Of a DNA stretch of 64,000 nt, positions 26,169-35,405 are shown piece after piece (position 1 is the stretch's first letter; the number at the start of each line of letters is the position of its first letter). The stretch comes from Arthrobacter sp. Soil736 (GTDB taxonomy: Bacteria; Actinomycetota; Actinomycetes; Actinomycetales; Micrococcaceae): contig NZ_LMSB01000056.1 in the NCBI RefSeq assembly GCF_001428005.1, forward strand, positions 127,404 to 191,403, written 5' to 3'. The position numbers were made by a program, and so were the translations under genes. Below the pieces are notes generated by a model, which did no database searches, was not told where the DNA came from, and saw only the letters and a list, made by a program, of their open reading frames with translations.

Positions 26169-27629
26169 CTAGCTGAACAGCTCGCTCTTGGGCTCGTTGT
26201 TCTTGACCTTCTGCCAGCCGAGCCACAGCACGACGGCGAAGAACGGGATGGTCGCCAGGGTCCAGAGGCCGAGGTGGAAGACCTCGCCGGTCTTGCTGGT
26301 CATGGTGTCGAAGCCGATCAGCACGGCGATGGCCAGCAGTGCGACAAGTCCGGCCCAGCTGGTCCACGGCGAGCCGGGCATCGGGAGGCTGGAGACCTTG
26401 CCCTTCTGGTGGCGCAGTGCGATCTGGCTCGCGAAGATGGCGCCCCACGTGAAGATCACGCCGATGGACGCGGTGTTGAGCGCGAGGTCGAACGCGTGCG
26501 AGCCGCCGAGCCAGATGTTCAGCAGGATGCCCACCAGGTAGAAGGCGGCGATGGCCAGGATCGCTGCGTACGGAACGTGGCGCGAGGACATCTTGGTGAG
26601 CCACTGCGGCGCGTGGCCGTTGTTGGCCATGGTGCGGAAGACGCGGCCGATCGAGTACAGGCCCGAGTTGCAGGAGGACAGCGCCGCGGTGATGACGATC
26701 ATGTTCATGACGTCGCCCACCCAGCCGAGGCCCATCTGGCCGAAGACGGTGACGAACGGGGACACGCCGGCCTTGTACTGGTCGGACGGCAGCAGCATGG
26801 CCAGAAGAAGCACGGAGCCGACGTAGAAGACCACAATGCGGAGCACGACGGCGCGGATCGCCTTGGGTACCTCGCGTTCCGGATTCTGCATCTCGCCGGC
26901 GGTGATGCCGACGAGCTCGATGCCGTTGTAGGCGAAGATGACGGCGTTGAGCACCAGCACCATCACGAGGGCGCCCTTGGGGAACATGCCGCCGTCGCCG
27001 TCGAACAGGTTTGCCACGGAGGCGTGGCCGCCGCCGACCTTGGCGTTGGTGATCACCATGAAGGAGCCCACGGCCAGGAAGATCAGGATGGCGCCGACCT
27101 TGAGGCAGGACGCCCAGAATTCAAACTCGCCGAACGCCTTGACACTCAGCAGGTTCACGGCCACGAGCAGTGCCAGCGCCGCAATGGCGGAGGCCTCGAC
27201 CGGCACGTTGGGGAAGAAGAACTGGAAGTACAGGCCGATCGCGATCAGCTCCGCGATCCCCGTCATGCCCCAGTTGATGAAGTACATCCAGCCGGAAAGG
27301 AAGGCGCCCTTCTTGCCGAACATTTCACCTGCGTAGCTGACGAACGAGCCGGAGGTCTGGCGGTACATGACGAGCTCGCCGAGCGCCCGCATCAGCAGGA
27401 AGGCGATGACGCCGGCAATGGCGTAGGAGAAGATCAGCGCCGGGCCGGTGGAGGCCAGGCGTCCGCCCGCACCCATGAAGAGACCGACGCCGATGGCGCC
27501 GCCCATGGCGATCATGGTGACGTGGCGCCGGCCCAGGGTCTTTTTGTAGCCCTCGGCGCTGAGGGTCGAGTCGACGGCGATGGATGGTGCCGTCGGGCTC
27601 TTAAGTTCTGTGGGGGTACTTTGAGGCAC
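26169..27629 (-). CDS. APC-family amino-acid permease (AnsP/GabP-like)
   Basis: Proton-coupled amino-acid importer with 12 hydrophobic segments over 486 residues. The N-terminal hallmark MIAMGGAIGVGLFMGAGGRL, then FSYAIAGVIAFLLMRALGEL and EREVPKAIRAVV, place it in the amino-acid transporter family close to AnsP/CycA/GabP; substrate cannot be fixed from sequence. GTG 27629 has AAGGAA upstream. It is monocistronic, with a long hairpin in its promoter region (27689-27751) and a terminator-like stem downstream. Confidence 0.92.
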   Translation of the reverse strand: MPQSTPTELKSPTAPSIAVDSTLSAEGYKKTLGRRHVTMIAMGGAIGVGLFMGAGGRLASTGPALIFSYAIAGVIAFLLMRALGELVMYRQTSGSFVSYAGEMFGKKGAFLSGWMYFINWGMTGIAELIAIGLYFQFFFPNVPVEASAIAALALLVAVNLLSVKAFGEFEFWASCLKVGAILIFLAVGSFMVITNAKVGGGHASVANLFDGDGGMFPKGALVMVLVLNAVIFAYNGIELVGITAGEMQNPEREVPKAIRAVVLRIVVFYVGSVLLLAMLLPSDQYKAGVSPFVTVFGQMGLGWVGDVMNMIVITAALSSCNSGLYSIGRVFRTMANNGHAPQWLTKMSSRHVPYAAILAIAAFYLVGILLNIWLGGSHAFDLALNTASIGVIFTWGAIFASQIALRHQKGKVSSLPMPGSPWTSWAGLVALLAIAVLIGFDTMTSKTGEVFHLGLWTLATIPFFAVVLWLGWQKVKNNEPKSELFS

Positions 27630-27688
27630 AGCTGTTCCTTGTAGGTCGGGGGGATGCCGTAGGTGGGCAATGCCGGTTCCGGAACCTG

Positions 27689-27751
27689 GAGTTTTTGCAC
27701 AGATAATTCGAGTCCCGGCCCCTCATGAGGGCCGTATGCGTGCAAAAACTC
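27689..27751. repeat. Inverted repeat in the region upstream of the permease
   Basis: GAGTTTTTGCAC (27689-27700) pairs with GTGCAAAAACTC (27740-27751); inside, GGCC-CTCATGAG-GGCC makes a second stem. It lies 60 nt upstream of the permease GTG. It may be a regulatory structure in the leader or an intergenic palindrome; the rest of the 374-bp gap shows no gene. Confidence 0.6.
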
Positions 27752-28003
27752 GCGAAGCATCGAAGGTTCGCGCGGCTCATCCATCTTACAAGATTTCCGG
27801 AGTGCTCCGTGACGCGGGCAACATTTCCGGCCGCCACAGCGTCCCGGGCTGCCGCGACCGGCGCCTAACTCGAATGGATAAAATCCTCCAGATTGTCGCC
27901 GATTACCGCTACCCTGAGCACCATGGGCCGGGACCTGTTCGGGCCCTGCGTCCACGCCGCTCGCGCGGGCACATGGCACTCGTGCCATTCCTCAGGGGGG
28001 ACT

Positions 28004-28483
28004 ATGAGAAAGAGAGCACTACTGCCTGCAGCGCTGCTGCTGGCAGTTGCGGGGTGTTCAGGCGGCGGCTCCGGCCCTGCCGAACCGAGCGCAAGCCAAT
28101 CGGCACCTTCACCAACGGCAACGACTTCGACGGCGGGGTCTCAGACGCCGACCGAGTCCGAGCCGGCCACCACCGCACCATCCTTGCCCACGGACGTCTC
28201 CACTTCGCTGAATGCGATCGACGCCCTGCAGAAACACACGTGCACGGCGGGCCCGGACGGGTCCTGGACGTTCAAGGGCACGCTGGTCAACAAGTCCGAC
28301 CGTGCCAAGACGTACTCGGTGGCGGTCGCCGTGACCGTCGGGGCTGCGGTTCAGGGCCATGCCCTCATCACGGAAACCGTCCAGCCAGGGAAGTCGGCGG
28401 ACGTGTCAGCCGAGAACTTTGCGAAAACCACGGGCCAACAGGGCACGTGTGAACCGGTTGTCTCGGTGGAGGACGCTTCGTGA
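28004..28483 (+). CDS. Putative lipoprotein with Ser/Thr-rich linker
   Basis: Exported lipoprotein of 159 residues. MRKRALLPAALLLAVAGCSG is a lipoprotein signal peptide with lipobox AVAGC. A Ser/Thr/Pro-rich linker (about 25-60) leads to a small beta-rich domain containing CTAGPDGSWTFKGTLVNKSD and EPVVSV, with two Cys that could pair. No known family recognised, though the shape resembles FxLYD/CARDB-like domains. ATG 28004 follows CAGGGGGGAC, deciding against the earlier start. Its TGA overlaps the GTG of the LGFP protein gene, so the two are coupled. Confidence 0.78.
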   Translation: MRKRALLPAALLLAVAGCSGGGSGPAEPSASQSAPSPTATTSTAGSQTPTESEPATTAPSLPTDVSTSLNAIDALQKHTCTAGPDGSWTFKGTLVNKSDRAKTYSVAVAVTVGAAVQGHALITETVQPGKSADVSAENFAKTTGQQGTCEPVVSVEDAS

Positions 28484-30396
28484 AAAAAACATTACTTGCG
28501 GCTGCCCTGCTCCTGAGCTTCGCGGCCGGATCCTTTGCGCCCTCGCCCGCCCTTGCCGACGAGGCCGCGCCGTCCACGCCGCCGGCCACGGATACAGCGC
28601 CGGCCACGGATACGGGGAGCCTGCCCGCAACGGCAGAAGCCACTCCGCAGCCCGACACCCCGCCAGCTCCGGCCGAGACGCCTGGAACAGGCGAAATGCT
28701 GGGCACTCAACTGGCCGATCCGAGCACCGACCCCGTGCCCGATCCTGCGGCGCCCGATCCGGCGCCCGATCCGGCGCCTGACCCGGAACCGGAGTTCGTC
28801 ACGCGCGGCGGCATCGGTTCCAAGTGGCTCGCCCTGGGCGGCGAGGACGGCGTTCTCGGCGCGCCGACGGCCAACGAGCAGTGCTCGGCAGGCCTTTGCG
28901 TCCAGACGTTCACGGGCGGCTCGATCTATTGGGCCTCCGCCACCGGCGCCCATCCTGTTTTCACGGCCTCCGGACGCACCGGGCCGCAGTGGCATGCAGC
29001 CGGGGGGCTTCCCACGTTCGGGTATCCGATCACCGATGAAACGGTCATCGGCGGCAAGTCCCTGCAGAAGTTCTCCAGCGGAAAAGTGCTGGTCTGGACT
29101 GGCACGCAGTTCCTGAATTTCTCCACCAGGACCGGCATCGGCAGTCGCTGGGCGGCGTCAGGTGCCGAAACCTTGCTGGGCCTGCCGTTGGCTGCTGAAG
29201 TCTGCGGGCTGAAGGGCGGGGGCTGTTCGCAGGCCTTTGATCGCGGGGCGATTTTCTGGTCGCCCCTGATCGGAGCGCAAGTGGTCCGCGGCGGCATCGC
29301 CGGACGATGGCGCGCGGCCGCAGCCCAAAATGGCGTCCTGGGCTACCCCACCGCCGGCGAGCTCTGCGGCCAGGCCGCCGGGGGCTGCAGCCAGAAATTC
29401 CAGGGCGGATTCATCTACTGGTCACCGGCCACGGGAGCCTGGATCACCCGTGCCGGCATCGGCGGCCGCTACGCTGCGGCGGGCGCAAACCGCAGTTCCC
29501 TCGGGTACCCGCTGGCCAACGAGGCCTGCGGCCAGCCGGCAAGCGGCTGCCTCCAGCGCTTCCAGGGCGGAACAATTCACTGGTCCCCCACCACCAGCGC
29601 CTGGATTGTCCGGGGCGGAATCGGCGGCAGGTACGCCGCCAGCGGCGGAGCCGGCGGAACACTCGGCTATCCCACGGCCAACGAGAAGTGCTCGCCCGGA
29701 CAGTGCATCCAGTCGTTCCAGCGCGGCTTCATCAGCTGGGTGTCAGCGGCGGGCACCCGGACGTATGCCATGACCGAGTGCCAGAAGCTGAACAACGGAC
29801 GGTCCAAGTACTCCACGTACGGAGCCAACCGGGTCCTCCTCACGTTCACGCAGGGCTACGGGTTCTCCCGGGCCACCAACGTCTACTGCGTCCGGATCGC
29901 AGGCACGTACGTCCCGGACTGGAAGACCGACGGCTACGTGGGCGCGTCCGGATTCAAGCCGCCGGGCGTCGCCTCCGGACCCACCCGCAACCTGTACTCG
30001 CCCACCGGCTCCTACTCGGTCACCGAAGCCTTCGGCCTGGGCAACCCGGGAACGAAGCTTGCCTACCGCACGCTGAACCCCCGCTCCCGCTGGGGCGGAA
30101 ACCCCTGGACCGCGACATACAACAAGTACTTCGAGTCCTCCTCCTGGGTGGGCTGGGACGAGAACATGTGGTACTTCGCCACCCGCGCCACCCATGACTA
30201 CCGTCAGGGCGTGGTGGTCAACTACAACCGCCCCAATATTGTCCAGGACGCCGGCTTCGCCATCTTCCTGCACATGAACAAGGTCCCGACGGCGGGATGC
30301 ATCTCGCTGGACGACTGGGCAGTTGTTGACTACATCAGGAAGTCGACGCCAGGTGACCGGATCATCATGGGAACCTACAACGACCTCTTCCGGTAG
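28480..30396 (+). CDS. Secreted LGFP-repeat protein with L,D-transpeptidase-like C-terminus
   Basis: Exported cell-wall protein of 638 residues. Signal peptide to about residue 27, then a Pro/Ala/Asp-rich linker. Six or so LGFP-type repeats follow (about 105-430), each with G-x-LGYP-x-x-x-E and F-x-GG-x-I-x-WSP, as in actinobacterial wall-binding proteins. The last ~160 residues carry IFLHMNKVPTAGCISLDDW, the His and Cys block of YkuD-type L,D-transpeptidases, which crosslink or anchor to peptidoglycan. The GTG start overlaps the upstream lipoprotein stop. The catalytic fold assignment rests on this motif alone. Confidence 0.85.
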   Translation: MKKTLLAAALLLSFAAGSFAPSPALADEAAPSTPPATDTAPATDTGSLPATAEATPQPDTPPAPAETPGTGEMLGTQLADPSTDPVPDPAAPDPAPDPAPDPEPEFVTRGGIGSKWLALGGEDGVLGAPTANEQCSAGLCVQTFTGGSIYWASATGAHPVFTASGRTGPQWHAAGGLPTFGYPITDETVIGGKSLQKFSSGKVLVWTGTQFLNFSTRTGIGSRWAASGAETLLGLPLAAEVCGLKGGGCSQAFDRGAIFWSPLIGAQVVRGGIAGRWRAAAAQNGVLGYPTAGELCGQAAGGCSQKFQGGFIYWSPATGAWITRAGIGGRYAAAGANRSSLGYPLANEACGQPASGCLQRFQGGTIHWSPTTSAWIVRGGIGGRYAASGGAGGTLGYPTANEKCSPGQCIQSFQRGFISWVSAAGTRTYAMTECQKLNNGRSKYSTYGANRVLLTFTQGYGFSRATNVYCVRIAGTYVPDWKTDGYVGASGFKPPGVASGPTRNLYSPTGSYSVTEAFGLGNPGTKLAYRTLNPRSRWGGNPWTATYNKYFESSSWVGWDENMWYFATRATHDYRQGVVVNYNRPNIVQDAGFAIFLHMNKVPTAGCISLDDWAVVDYIRKSTPGDRIIMGTYNDLFR

Positions 30397-30432
30397 CCGG
30401 ACGGAACCGGTTCCGACTACAGCAGAGGCACT

Positions 30433-30479
30433 CTGACGCCAGGTGCCGGCGGCCGCCAGCCGCCGGCACCTGGCGTCAG
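30433..30479. terminator. Perfect 20-bp-stem terminator, bidirectional
   Basis: CTGACGCCAGGTGCCGGCGG pairs with CCGCCGGCACCTGGCGTCAG around a 7-nt loop. It lies between the convergent LGFP and ABC-F genes. No T-run follows, but the stem is very stable. Confidence 0.75.
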
Positions 30480-30555
30480 CCGTTTACGGGCAGGTTCTTG
30501 CCCTGCCGTCTGGCAGCCGACTGGCAGCCGTCCGGCCGCCGTCGACGCGGGCACC

Positions 30556-32340
30556 CTAAGCGGACGCGGGTGCCGGCTCCAGGATGCCGCCCTCCATGGT
30601 GTACCTCAGCCACGTGCCGCGGGGCGGCGCCGCGGACATTCCCGAGGGATGATCCGCACCGCGCTCCGCCGGCCGGTCGCGGGACCGGTCAGCGCAGTCG
30701 CTGAACCACTGGCGCAGCGCGCGGTCATGGCTGACCATCACGAGCGTTCCGCTGAAGCCGGCCAGGGCGGTCTCAAGCTCCTCCACGAGCACGGGCGCCA
30801 GGTGGTTGGTGGGTTCATCAAGCAGCATGACGTCGTTGTGGCCCAGCAGCAGCCGGGCCAGCGCCAGCCTCCGCTGCTGCCCGGCGGACAGGCCGCCCAC
30901 CGGCACGTGGAACTCGCTGGCGCGGAAGAGCCCGAGGCGCAGCAGTGCCTCGGCGTGGTCGTCAATGTTGCCGCCCAGTCCGGCGGCAAACGCCGGGAGC
31001 AGGCGCAGTGCCGGATACCGCGGCGGCTCGAGCTCCTGCTGGAGATACCCGATCCGCCCTCGACGCTCCACCTCGCCCACGGGGGCCTCCAGCGTGCCTG
31101 CCAGCAGCGAAAGCAGCGTGGATTTCCCCGCCCCGTTGGGGCCCGTGATCAGGATCTTCTGGCCCCGGTCCACGCGGAATTCGGACAGCTCCAGCCGGCC
31201 CGGCAGCCGTGCTTTGCGCGCCCTCAACACCAGGTTGGACGCTTCGCCGCCAGCCGCCCCACCCCCGGCCGCCGCACCGGGGTCCGTACCCGCGCCAGGC
31301 ACCGGGACATCCTCCAGCCCGGCATCCAGTTTCAGGCGTTCCGGCGGACGCTCCACCGGGTTGGCTTCCAGGCGGCGGAGCCGTTCCTGGGCGTTGCGGA
31401 TTTTGCTCGTGGCGGCGCGCTCCCACGTGCCGGCCTTGAAGTCGAAACCCATCTTGTCGCCGTCGCGCTGGCGGGCGTACCCCATCTTTGTGGCGACGGT
31501 TTCGGCCTGCAGCTGTTCCGCAGCCATTGCGTCGATCCACCCGTGGTACTGCTGCACCCAGCGCTGGCGTTCGGCTCTCTTCTCCTTCAGGTAGCCGTCG
31601 TAGCCGTTGCCGTAGCGGTTCACGGTGCGGCGTTCGGCATCCACTTCAATCACAGTGGACGCGACCCTCCTGAGCAGCACGCGGTCGTGCGAGACCACCA
31701 CCACGGTCCCGCGGTGCGCTGCGAGGCGGTTCTCCAGCCAGGCCGTACCGCTGGCGTCGAGGTGGTTGGTGGGCTCGTCCAGGAGCAGGATGTCCGCCGG
31801 GTCGGCCAGCAGGCACGCCAGCGCAACCCGTTCCTGTTCACCGCCGGACAGCGACCCCAGCGTCCGGCCCCGCTCCACGCCGCCCAGGCCCAGCCGGTCC
31901 AGCGCCGCCTCCACCCGCGATTCCGCGGCATAGCCCTCGCGCAGCTGGTACTGGGTCTGCAGGCTCCCGTAGGCCTCGAGTTCGTGTGCTTCGGCCGAGG
32001 CCAGCCCTGCCTCCAGCCGCTCCAGTTCGGCTTCCATGTCCCGCAGGGCACGCAGGGCGTCGTCAATGGCGTCGGCAACGGTCAACCCCGCCGGCAGGCC
32101 TGAGGTCTGGGCAAGGTATCCCACGCGGCCCTGGCGTACGGCCGTGCCTGAGTCCGGCGCCTCATGTCCTGCCAGGATCCGCAACAGGGTGGACTTGCCT
32201 GCGCCGTTTTCGCCGACGATCGCCACATGTTCGCCCGGCGCTATCACCAGCTCGACGCCGGCAAAGAGTTCGCAGTCCCCGTAACCGTGGGTGACACCGG
32301 AAAGGCGCAGCTGTTCAGCACGGGCGGTGGGTTCAGTCAT
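30556..32340 (-). CDS. ABC-F family ATPase (ribosome-associated)
   Basis: Soluble protein of 594 residues with two ABC domains and no membrane part. Domain 1: Walker A GENGAGKST, signature LSGGEQERVALA, Walker B ILLLDEPTNHLD. Domain 2: GPNGAGKST, LSAGQQRRLALA, MLLDEPTNHLA. The long linker (about 230-345), rich in Arg/Lys/Glu, is the part that reaches the ribosomal P-site tRNA in ABC-F proteins. Members rescue stalled ribosomes or protect against ribosome-targeting drugs; this looks closer to the actinobacterial resistance-type group, but that is inference. ATG 32340 has GAGGACTT upstream. Confidence 0.9.
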   Translation of the reverse strand: MTEPTARAEQLRLSGVTHGYGDCELFAGVELVIAPGEHVAIVGENGAGKSTLLRILAGHEAPDSGTAVRQGRVGYLAQTSGLPAGLTVADAIDDALRALRDMEAELERLEAGLASAEAHELEAYGSLQTQYQLREGYAAESRVEAALDRLGLGGVERGRTLGSLSGGEQERVALACLLADPADILLLDEPTNHLDASGTAWLENRLAAHRGTVVVVSHDRVLLRRVASTVIEVDAERRTVNRYGNGYDGYLKEKRAERQRWVQQYHGWIDAMAAEQLQAETVATKMGYARQRDGDKMGFDFKAGTWERAATSKIRNAQERLRRLEANPVERPPERLKLDAGLEDVPVPGAGTDPGAAAGGGAAGGEASNLVLRARKARLPGRLELSEFRVDRGQKILITGPNGAGKSTLLSLLAGTLEAPVGEVERRGRIGYLQQELEPPRYPALRLLPAFAAGLGGNIDDHAEALLRLGLFRASEFHVPVGGLSAGQQRRLALARLLLGHNDVMLLDEPTNHLAPVLVEELETALAGFSGTLVMVSHDRALRQWFSDCADRSRDRPAERGADHPSGMSAAPPRGTWLRYTMEGGILEPAPASA

Positions 32341-32550
32341 GGGAAGTCCTCGCAATCCGAAGGGCGGCCCCGGAGCGTGTCCGGCAGGGATCTGATCCGC
32401 TGCGGAACTCCGCGGGCCCGGTCGACGGGGTGCAGCGCGGCCAGGTGCCGGCGCCGCGAACTAGGACTTCATGCGTCAAGCGTGCCCGGCGGCGGCGGTG
32501 CCGTCAAGGCGCGCACCGCCGCCGGGCTGACCTCAAACCGCAGGCGCGGC

Positions 32551-33426
32551 TTAGACGGCGAGCGCAGCTGCCTTCCGGCGGCGGGCCTTCGCCAGCCGGG
32601 TGCCGATCAGTCCTTGCCGTGGGCTGAACAGATAGACGACGGCGAACACCGCACCCTGCGTCAGCACCACCATGGCGCCGGACGCCGTGTCCAGGTAGTA
32701 GCTGAAGTAGATCCCGGCGATGGAGCACGTCGCGGAAATCACCGGAGCGATCACCAGCATGCGCGAAAACCGGTCCGTCAACAGGTACGCCGTGGCGCCA
32801 GGAATGATGAGCATGGCCACCACCAGCACCACGCCCACCGTCTGCAGTGCCACCACGGACGTCAGCGCCAGGAGGCCCAGCAGCAATGCCCCCAGCCGTT
32901 TCGGGGACAGCCCGATGGCGTGGGCGTGCGTGGGATCGAAGGCGTAGAGGGTGAGATCGCGCCGCTTCAGGATCAGGATGGCGAACGCCACGACCCCCAG
33001 CACGAGGACCTGGATGAGGTCCGGGATGCTGACGCCCAGCAGGTTCCCGAAGATGATGTGGTTCAGGTCGGTCTGGCTCGGTGTGACGGAGATGAGCACC
33101 AGGCCGAGGGCGAAGAGGGACGTGAAAACGATGCCGATGGCGGCGTCCTCCTTGACCCGGCTGGTGTTCCGGACCACCCCGATCAGGGTCACTGCGATCA
33201 GGGCAAACACCAGGGCGCCGAGCGCGAAGGGCGCGCCCACGATGTAGGCAAGCACGACGCCGGGAAGCACCGCATGGGAGACGGCATCGCCCATGAGCGA
33301 CCAGCCGATGAGCACCAGCCAGCAGCTCAGCACCGCGCAGACAATGGCGGCGAGCGCGGTGGTGAGGATGGCGCGGACCATGAAGTCGTAGCCGAGGGGT
33401 TCCAGCAGGAGGCTGATCAGGTCCAT
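32551..33426 (-). CDS. Manganese/zinc-type ABC transporter permease
   Basis: Membrane permease of the ABC-3 (ZnuB/MntB/SitCD) family, 291 residues and about eight hydrophobic segments. Family hallmarks: SLMGDAVSHAVLPGVVLAY near the N-terminus, KRRDLTLYAFDPTHAHAIGL, and VALQTVGVVLVVAMLIIPGA. Last gene of the operon SBP-ATPase-permease, 3 nt after the ATPase stop. The metal (Mn, Zn or Fe) is not determined by sequence. Confidence 0.93.
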   Translation of the reverse strand: MDLISLLLEPLGYDFMVRAILTTALAAIVCAVLSCWLVLIGWSLMGDAVSHAVLPGVVLAYIVGAPFALGALVFALIAVTLIGVVRNTSRVKEDAAIGIVFTSLFALGLVLISVTPSQTDLNHIIFGNLLGVSIPDLIQVLVLGVVAFAILILKRRDLTLYAFDPTHAHAIGLSPKRLGALLLGLLALTSVVALQTVGVVLVVAMLIIPGATAYLLTDRFSRMLVIAPVISATCSIAGIYFSYYLDTASGAMVVLTQGAVFAVVYLFSPRQGLIGTRLAKARRRKAAALAV

Positions 33427-33429
33427 GGC

Positions 33430-34296
33430 TCAGTTCCTCCGTTCGGTGCCGGCACTGGATCCGGCGGCGGTGCCGGCACTGGGTCCGGCGTGGCGGGCTG
33501 CGGGGTGATGGCCGGCGCCGCTCCGGTTCAGGACATCGAGGCCGAACGCCATGGCGAGGTTCTCCGGCTGCAGCACCACTTCGGGATCCCCGTGCATAAG
33601 CACCTTGCGCATGAGCAGCACAGCCTCATCGCACAGGTGCGGCAGGGCGTGGAGGTCGTGCGTGGAGATCAGGATGGTGCACCCGTCGGAGGCGAGTTCG
33701 CGCAGCAGGCGTGTAATGGTGGCCTCCGAGCGCTTATCCACGCCGGCGAACGGCTCGTCCAGGAGCATCATGGTGGCGCCCTGGGCGATGCCCCGCGCCA
33801 CGAACGCGCGCTTCTTCTGCCCGCCGGACAGCTGGCCGATCTGCCGGTTCGCAAACTCGGAGAGTTCCACGCGCTCCAGGGCGTCGTCGACGGCGGCGCG
33901 GTCCGCCTTGGACGGACGGCGGGTGAATCCCTGGTGCCCGTAGCGGCCCATCATCACCACGTCCCGGACGGAGAGCGGGAACTGCCAGTCCACGTCCTCG
34001 CTCTGCGGAACGTAGCCGATGCCGCCTTCCTTTCGGGCCTTGGCCGGCGGCGCACCGTTGATCAGTACGCGCCCGGCATCCGGCTTGATCATGCCCATGA
34101 TGGCCTTGAACAGCGTCGACTTTCCCGAGCCGTTCATGCCGATCAACCCGCAGATCCTGGCGTGGTCGAGGCTCAGGGAGGCGCCGTCGAGGGCAAGGAC
34201 CTCGCCGTAGTGCACCGTGACGTTGTCCACCAGGATGGCGGGGTGCAGCGCGGCAGGCTCAGCCGTGGCCGGCCGCGGCGTGGCGTGGGCGATCAT
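33430..34296 (-). CDS. Manganese/zinc-type ABC transporter ATPase
   Basis: Nucleotide-binding subunit of 288 residues that powers uptake with the adjoining permease. Walker A GMNGSGKSTLF, Q-loop YVPQSEDVDW, signature QLSGGQKKRAFVARG, Walker B MMLLDEPFAGVD, and the switch His in STHDLH. The C-terminal ~25 residues, rich in Gly/Ala/Ser, extend past the usual fold. ATG 34296 overlaps the binding-protein stop (ATGA). Confidence 0.93.
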   Translation of the reverse strand: MIAHATPRPATAEPAALHPAILVDNVTVHYGEVLALDGASLSLDHARICGLIGMNGSGKSTLFKAIMGMIKPDAGRVLINGAPPAKARKEGGIGYVPQSEDVDWQFPLSVRDVVMMGRYGHQGFTRRPSKADRAAVDDALERVELSEFANRQIGQLSGGQKKRAFVARGIAQGATMMLLDEPFAGVDKRSEATITRLLRELASDGCTILISTHDLHALPHLCDEAVLLMRKVLMHGDPEVVLQPENLAMAFGLDVLNRSGAGHHPAARHAGPSAGTAAGSSAGTERRN

Positions 34297-35315
34297 GATG
34301 CCGCCTCCGTAAGTGCAGTGGTGATCAGCTGGGAGTCGTGCCGGATGAGGTCAAGGTAGGTTGGCACGGGCCCGTCCGCTTCGGAGAGCGAGTCCACATA
34401 CAGCACTCCGCCGAACTTGGCGCCGGTGGCTTCCACCACCTGCTTCATCGGGGCGTCGGACACCGTGGACTCACAGAAGACGGCCGGGACCTTGTTCTTC
34501 CGGACGAAGCCGATGGCATCAGTAATCTGTTGGGGCGTTGCCTGCTGCTCCGCGTTGACCGCCCAGATGTACACCTCTTCCAGGCCGGCGTCCCGAGTCA
34601 GGTAGGAGAACGCGCCTTCGCAGGTCACGAGCGCCCGCTGCTTCTTGGGAACAACAGCCAGCTTGGCCTTCATCTCGTCCTGCACAGCCTGCAGCTTCGC
34701 CTTGTAGGCCTTGCCGTTCGCTTCGAAGACCGAGGCGTTCTGGGGATCCAGCTCGGAGAAGGCCTTCACCATGTTGTCCACGTAGATCTGCACGTTGACC
34801 GGCGACATCCACGCATGCGGGTTCGGCTTGCCCTTGTAGGAGTCCTCGCTGATGGGCATCACGTCCACGCCCTCGCTGACCACCGCGTGCCGCACGTCCA
34901 TGCCCTCCACGAACTGCGCGAACCACGCCTCGAGGTTGAGCCCGTTGTCCAGGATCAGGTCCGCCTGCGATGCCTTCCGGATGTCACCCGGAGTGGGTTC
35001 GTAACCGTGGATTTCCGCACCTGCCTTGGTGATGGACTCCACCCGCAGCTTGTCCCCCGCCACGTTCTGGGCGACGTCCGCCAGCACCGTGAACGTGGTC
35101 AGGACCACCGGGCGGCCGTCGTCGCCCTTCCCGGAGGCGTTGCCTCCGCAGGCGGCCAGGGCCAGGGTGAGAAGCACGACGGCGGCGGCTCCTGTCCCGC
35201 GGGCGGCAGCGGAACGGCGGGAAACGGGCGGGTTAGGCCCGGCGTGCGTCGTCGCACGCCGGCGGGCGAAGGCTCGGTGGACTACTTTGGCGCACCGAAA
35301 CAGAAAGTTAGGCAT
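34293..35315 (-). CDS. Metal ABC transporter substrate-binding lipoprotein (TroA-like)
   Basis: Cluster A-I (ZnuA/TroA/PsaA) binding protein, lipid-anchored outside the membrane. The lipobox LTLALAACGG lies unusually deep, near residue 52 of 340, after a basic leader. Metal ligands expected for the family: His in EIHGYEPTPGD, His in KPNPHAWMSPVN, an acidic residue in CEGAFSYL and a C-terminal Asp/Glu. ATG at 35315 or 35324 is the only possible early start, and neither has a ribosome site. A metal-regulator-like palindrome covers both, so translation may be leaderless. Confidence 0.88.
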   Translation of the reverse strand: MPNFLFRCAKVVHRAFARRRATTHAGPNPPVSRRSAAARGTGAAAVVLLTLALAACGGNASGKGDDGRPVVLTTFTVLADVAQNVAGDKLRVESITKAGAEIHGYEPTPGDIRKASQADLILDNGLNLEAWFAQFVEGMDVRHAVVSEGVDVMPISEDSYKGKPNPHAWMSPVNVQIYVDNMVKAFSELDPQNASVFEANGKAYKAKLQAVQDEMKAKLAVVPKKQRALVTCEGAFSYLTRDAGLEEVYIWAVNAEQQATPQQITDAIGFVRKNKVPAVFCESTVSDAPMKQVVEATGAKFGGVLYVDSLSEADGPVPTYLDLIRHDSQLITTALTEAAS

Positions 35316-35321
35316 GCCGAA
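35308..35321. promoter_or_regulatory. Candidate DtxR/MntR-type operator at the metal ABC operon start
   Basis: TTAGGCATGCCGAA is an inverted repeat of the form TTNGGCATGCCNAA, resembling sites for DtxR-family metal repressors. It overlaps the binding-protein start codons, placing a repressor on the promoter or transcript start of the importer operon. Confidence 0.45.
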
Positions 35322-35405
35322 CATTCTACCCGTGGCGACCGGGTCCCTGCAAAGCGGGCCCCGCCGTCGGGCTCCCCCGCCGCCCGTCCGGACTACGCTG
35401 GAAGC

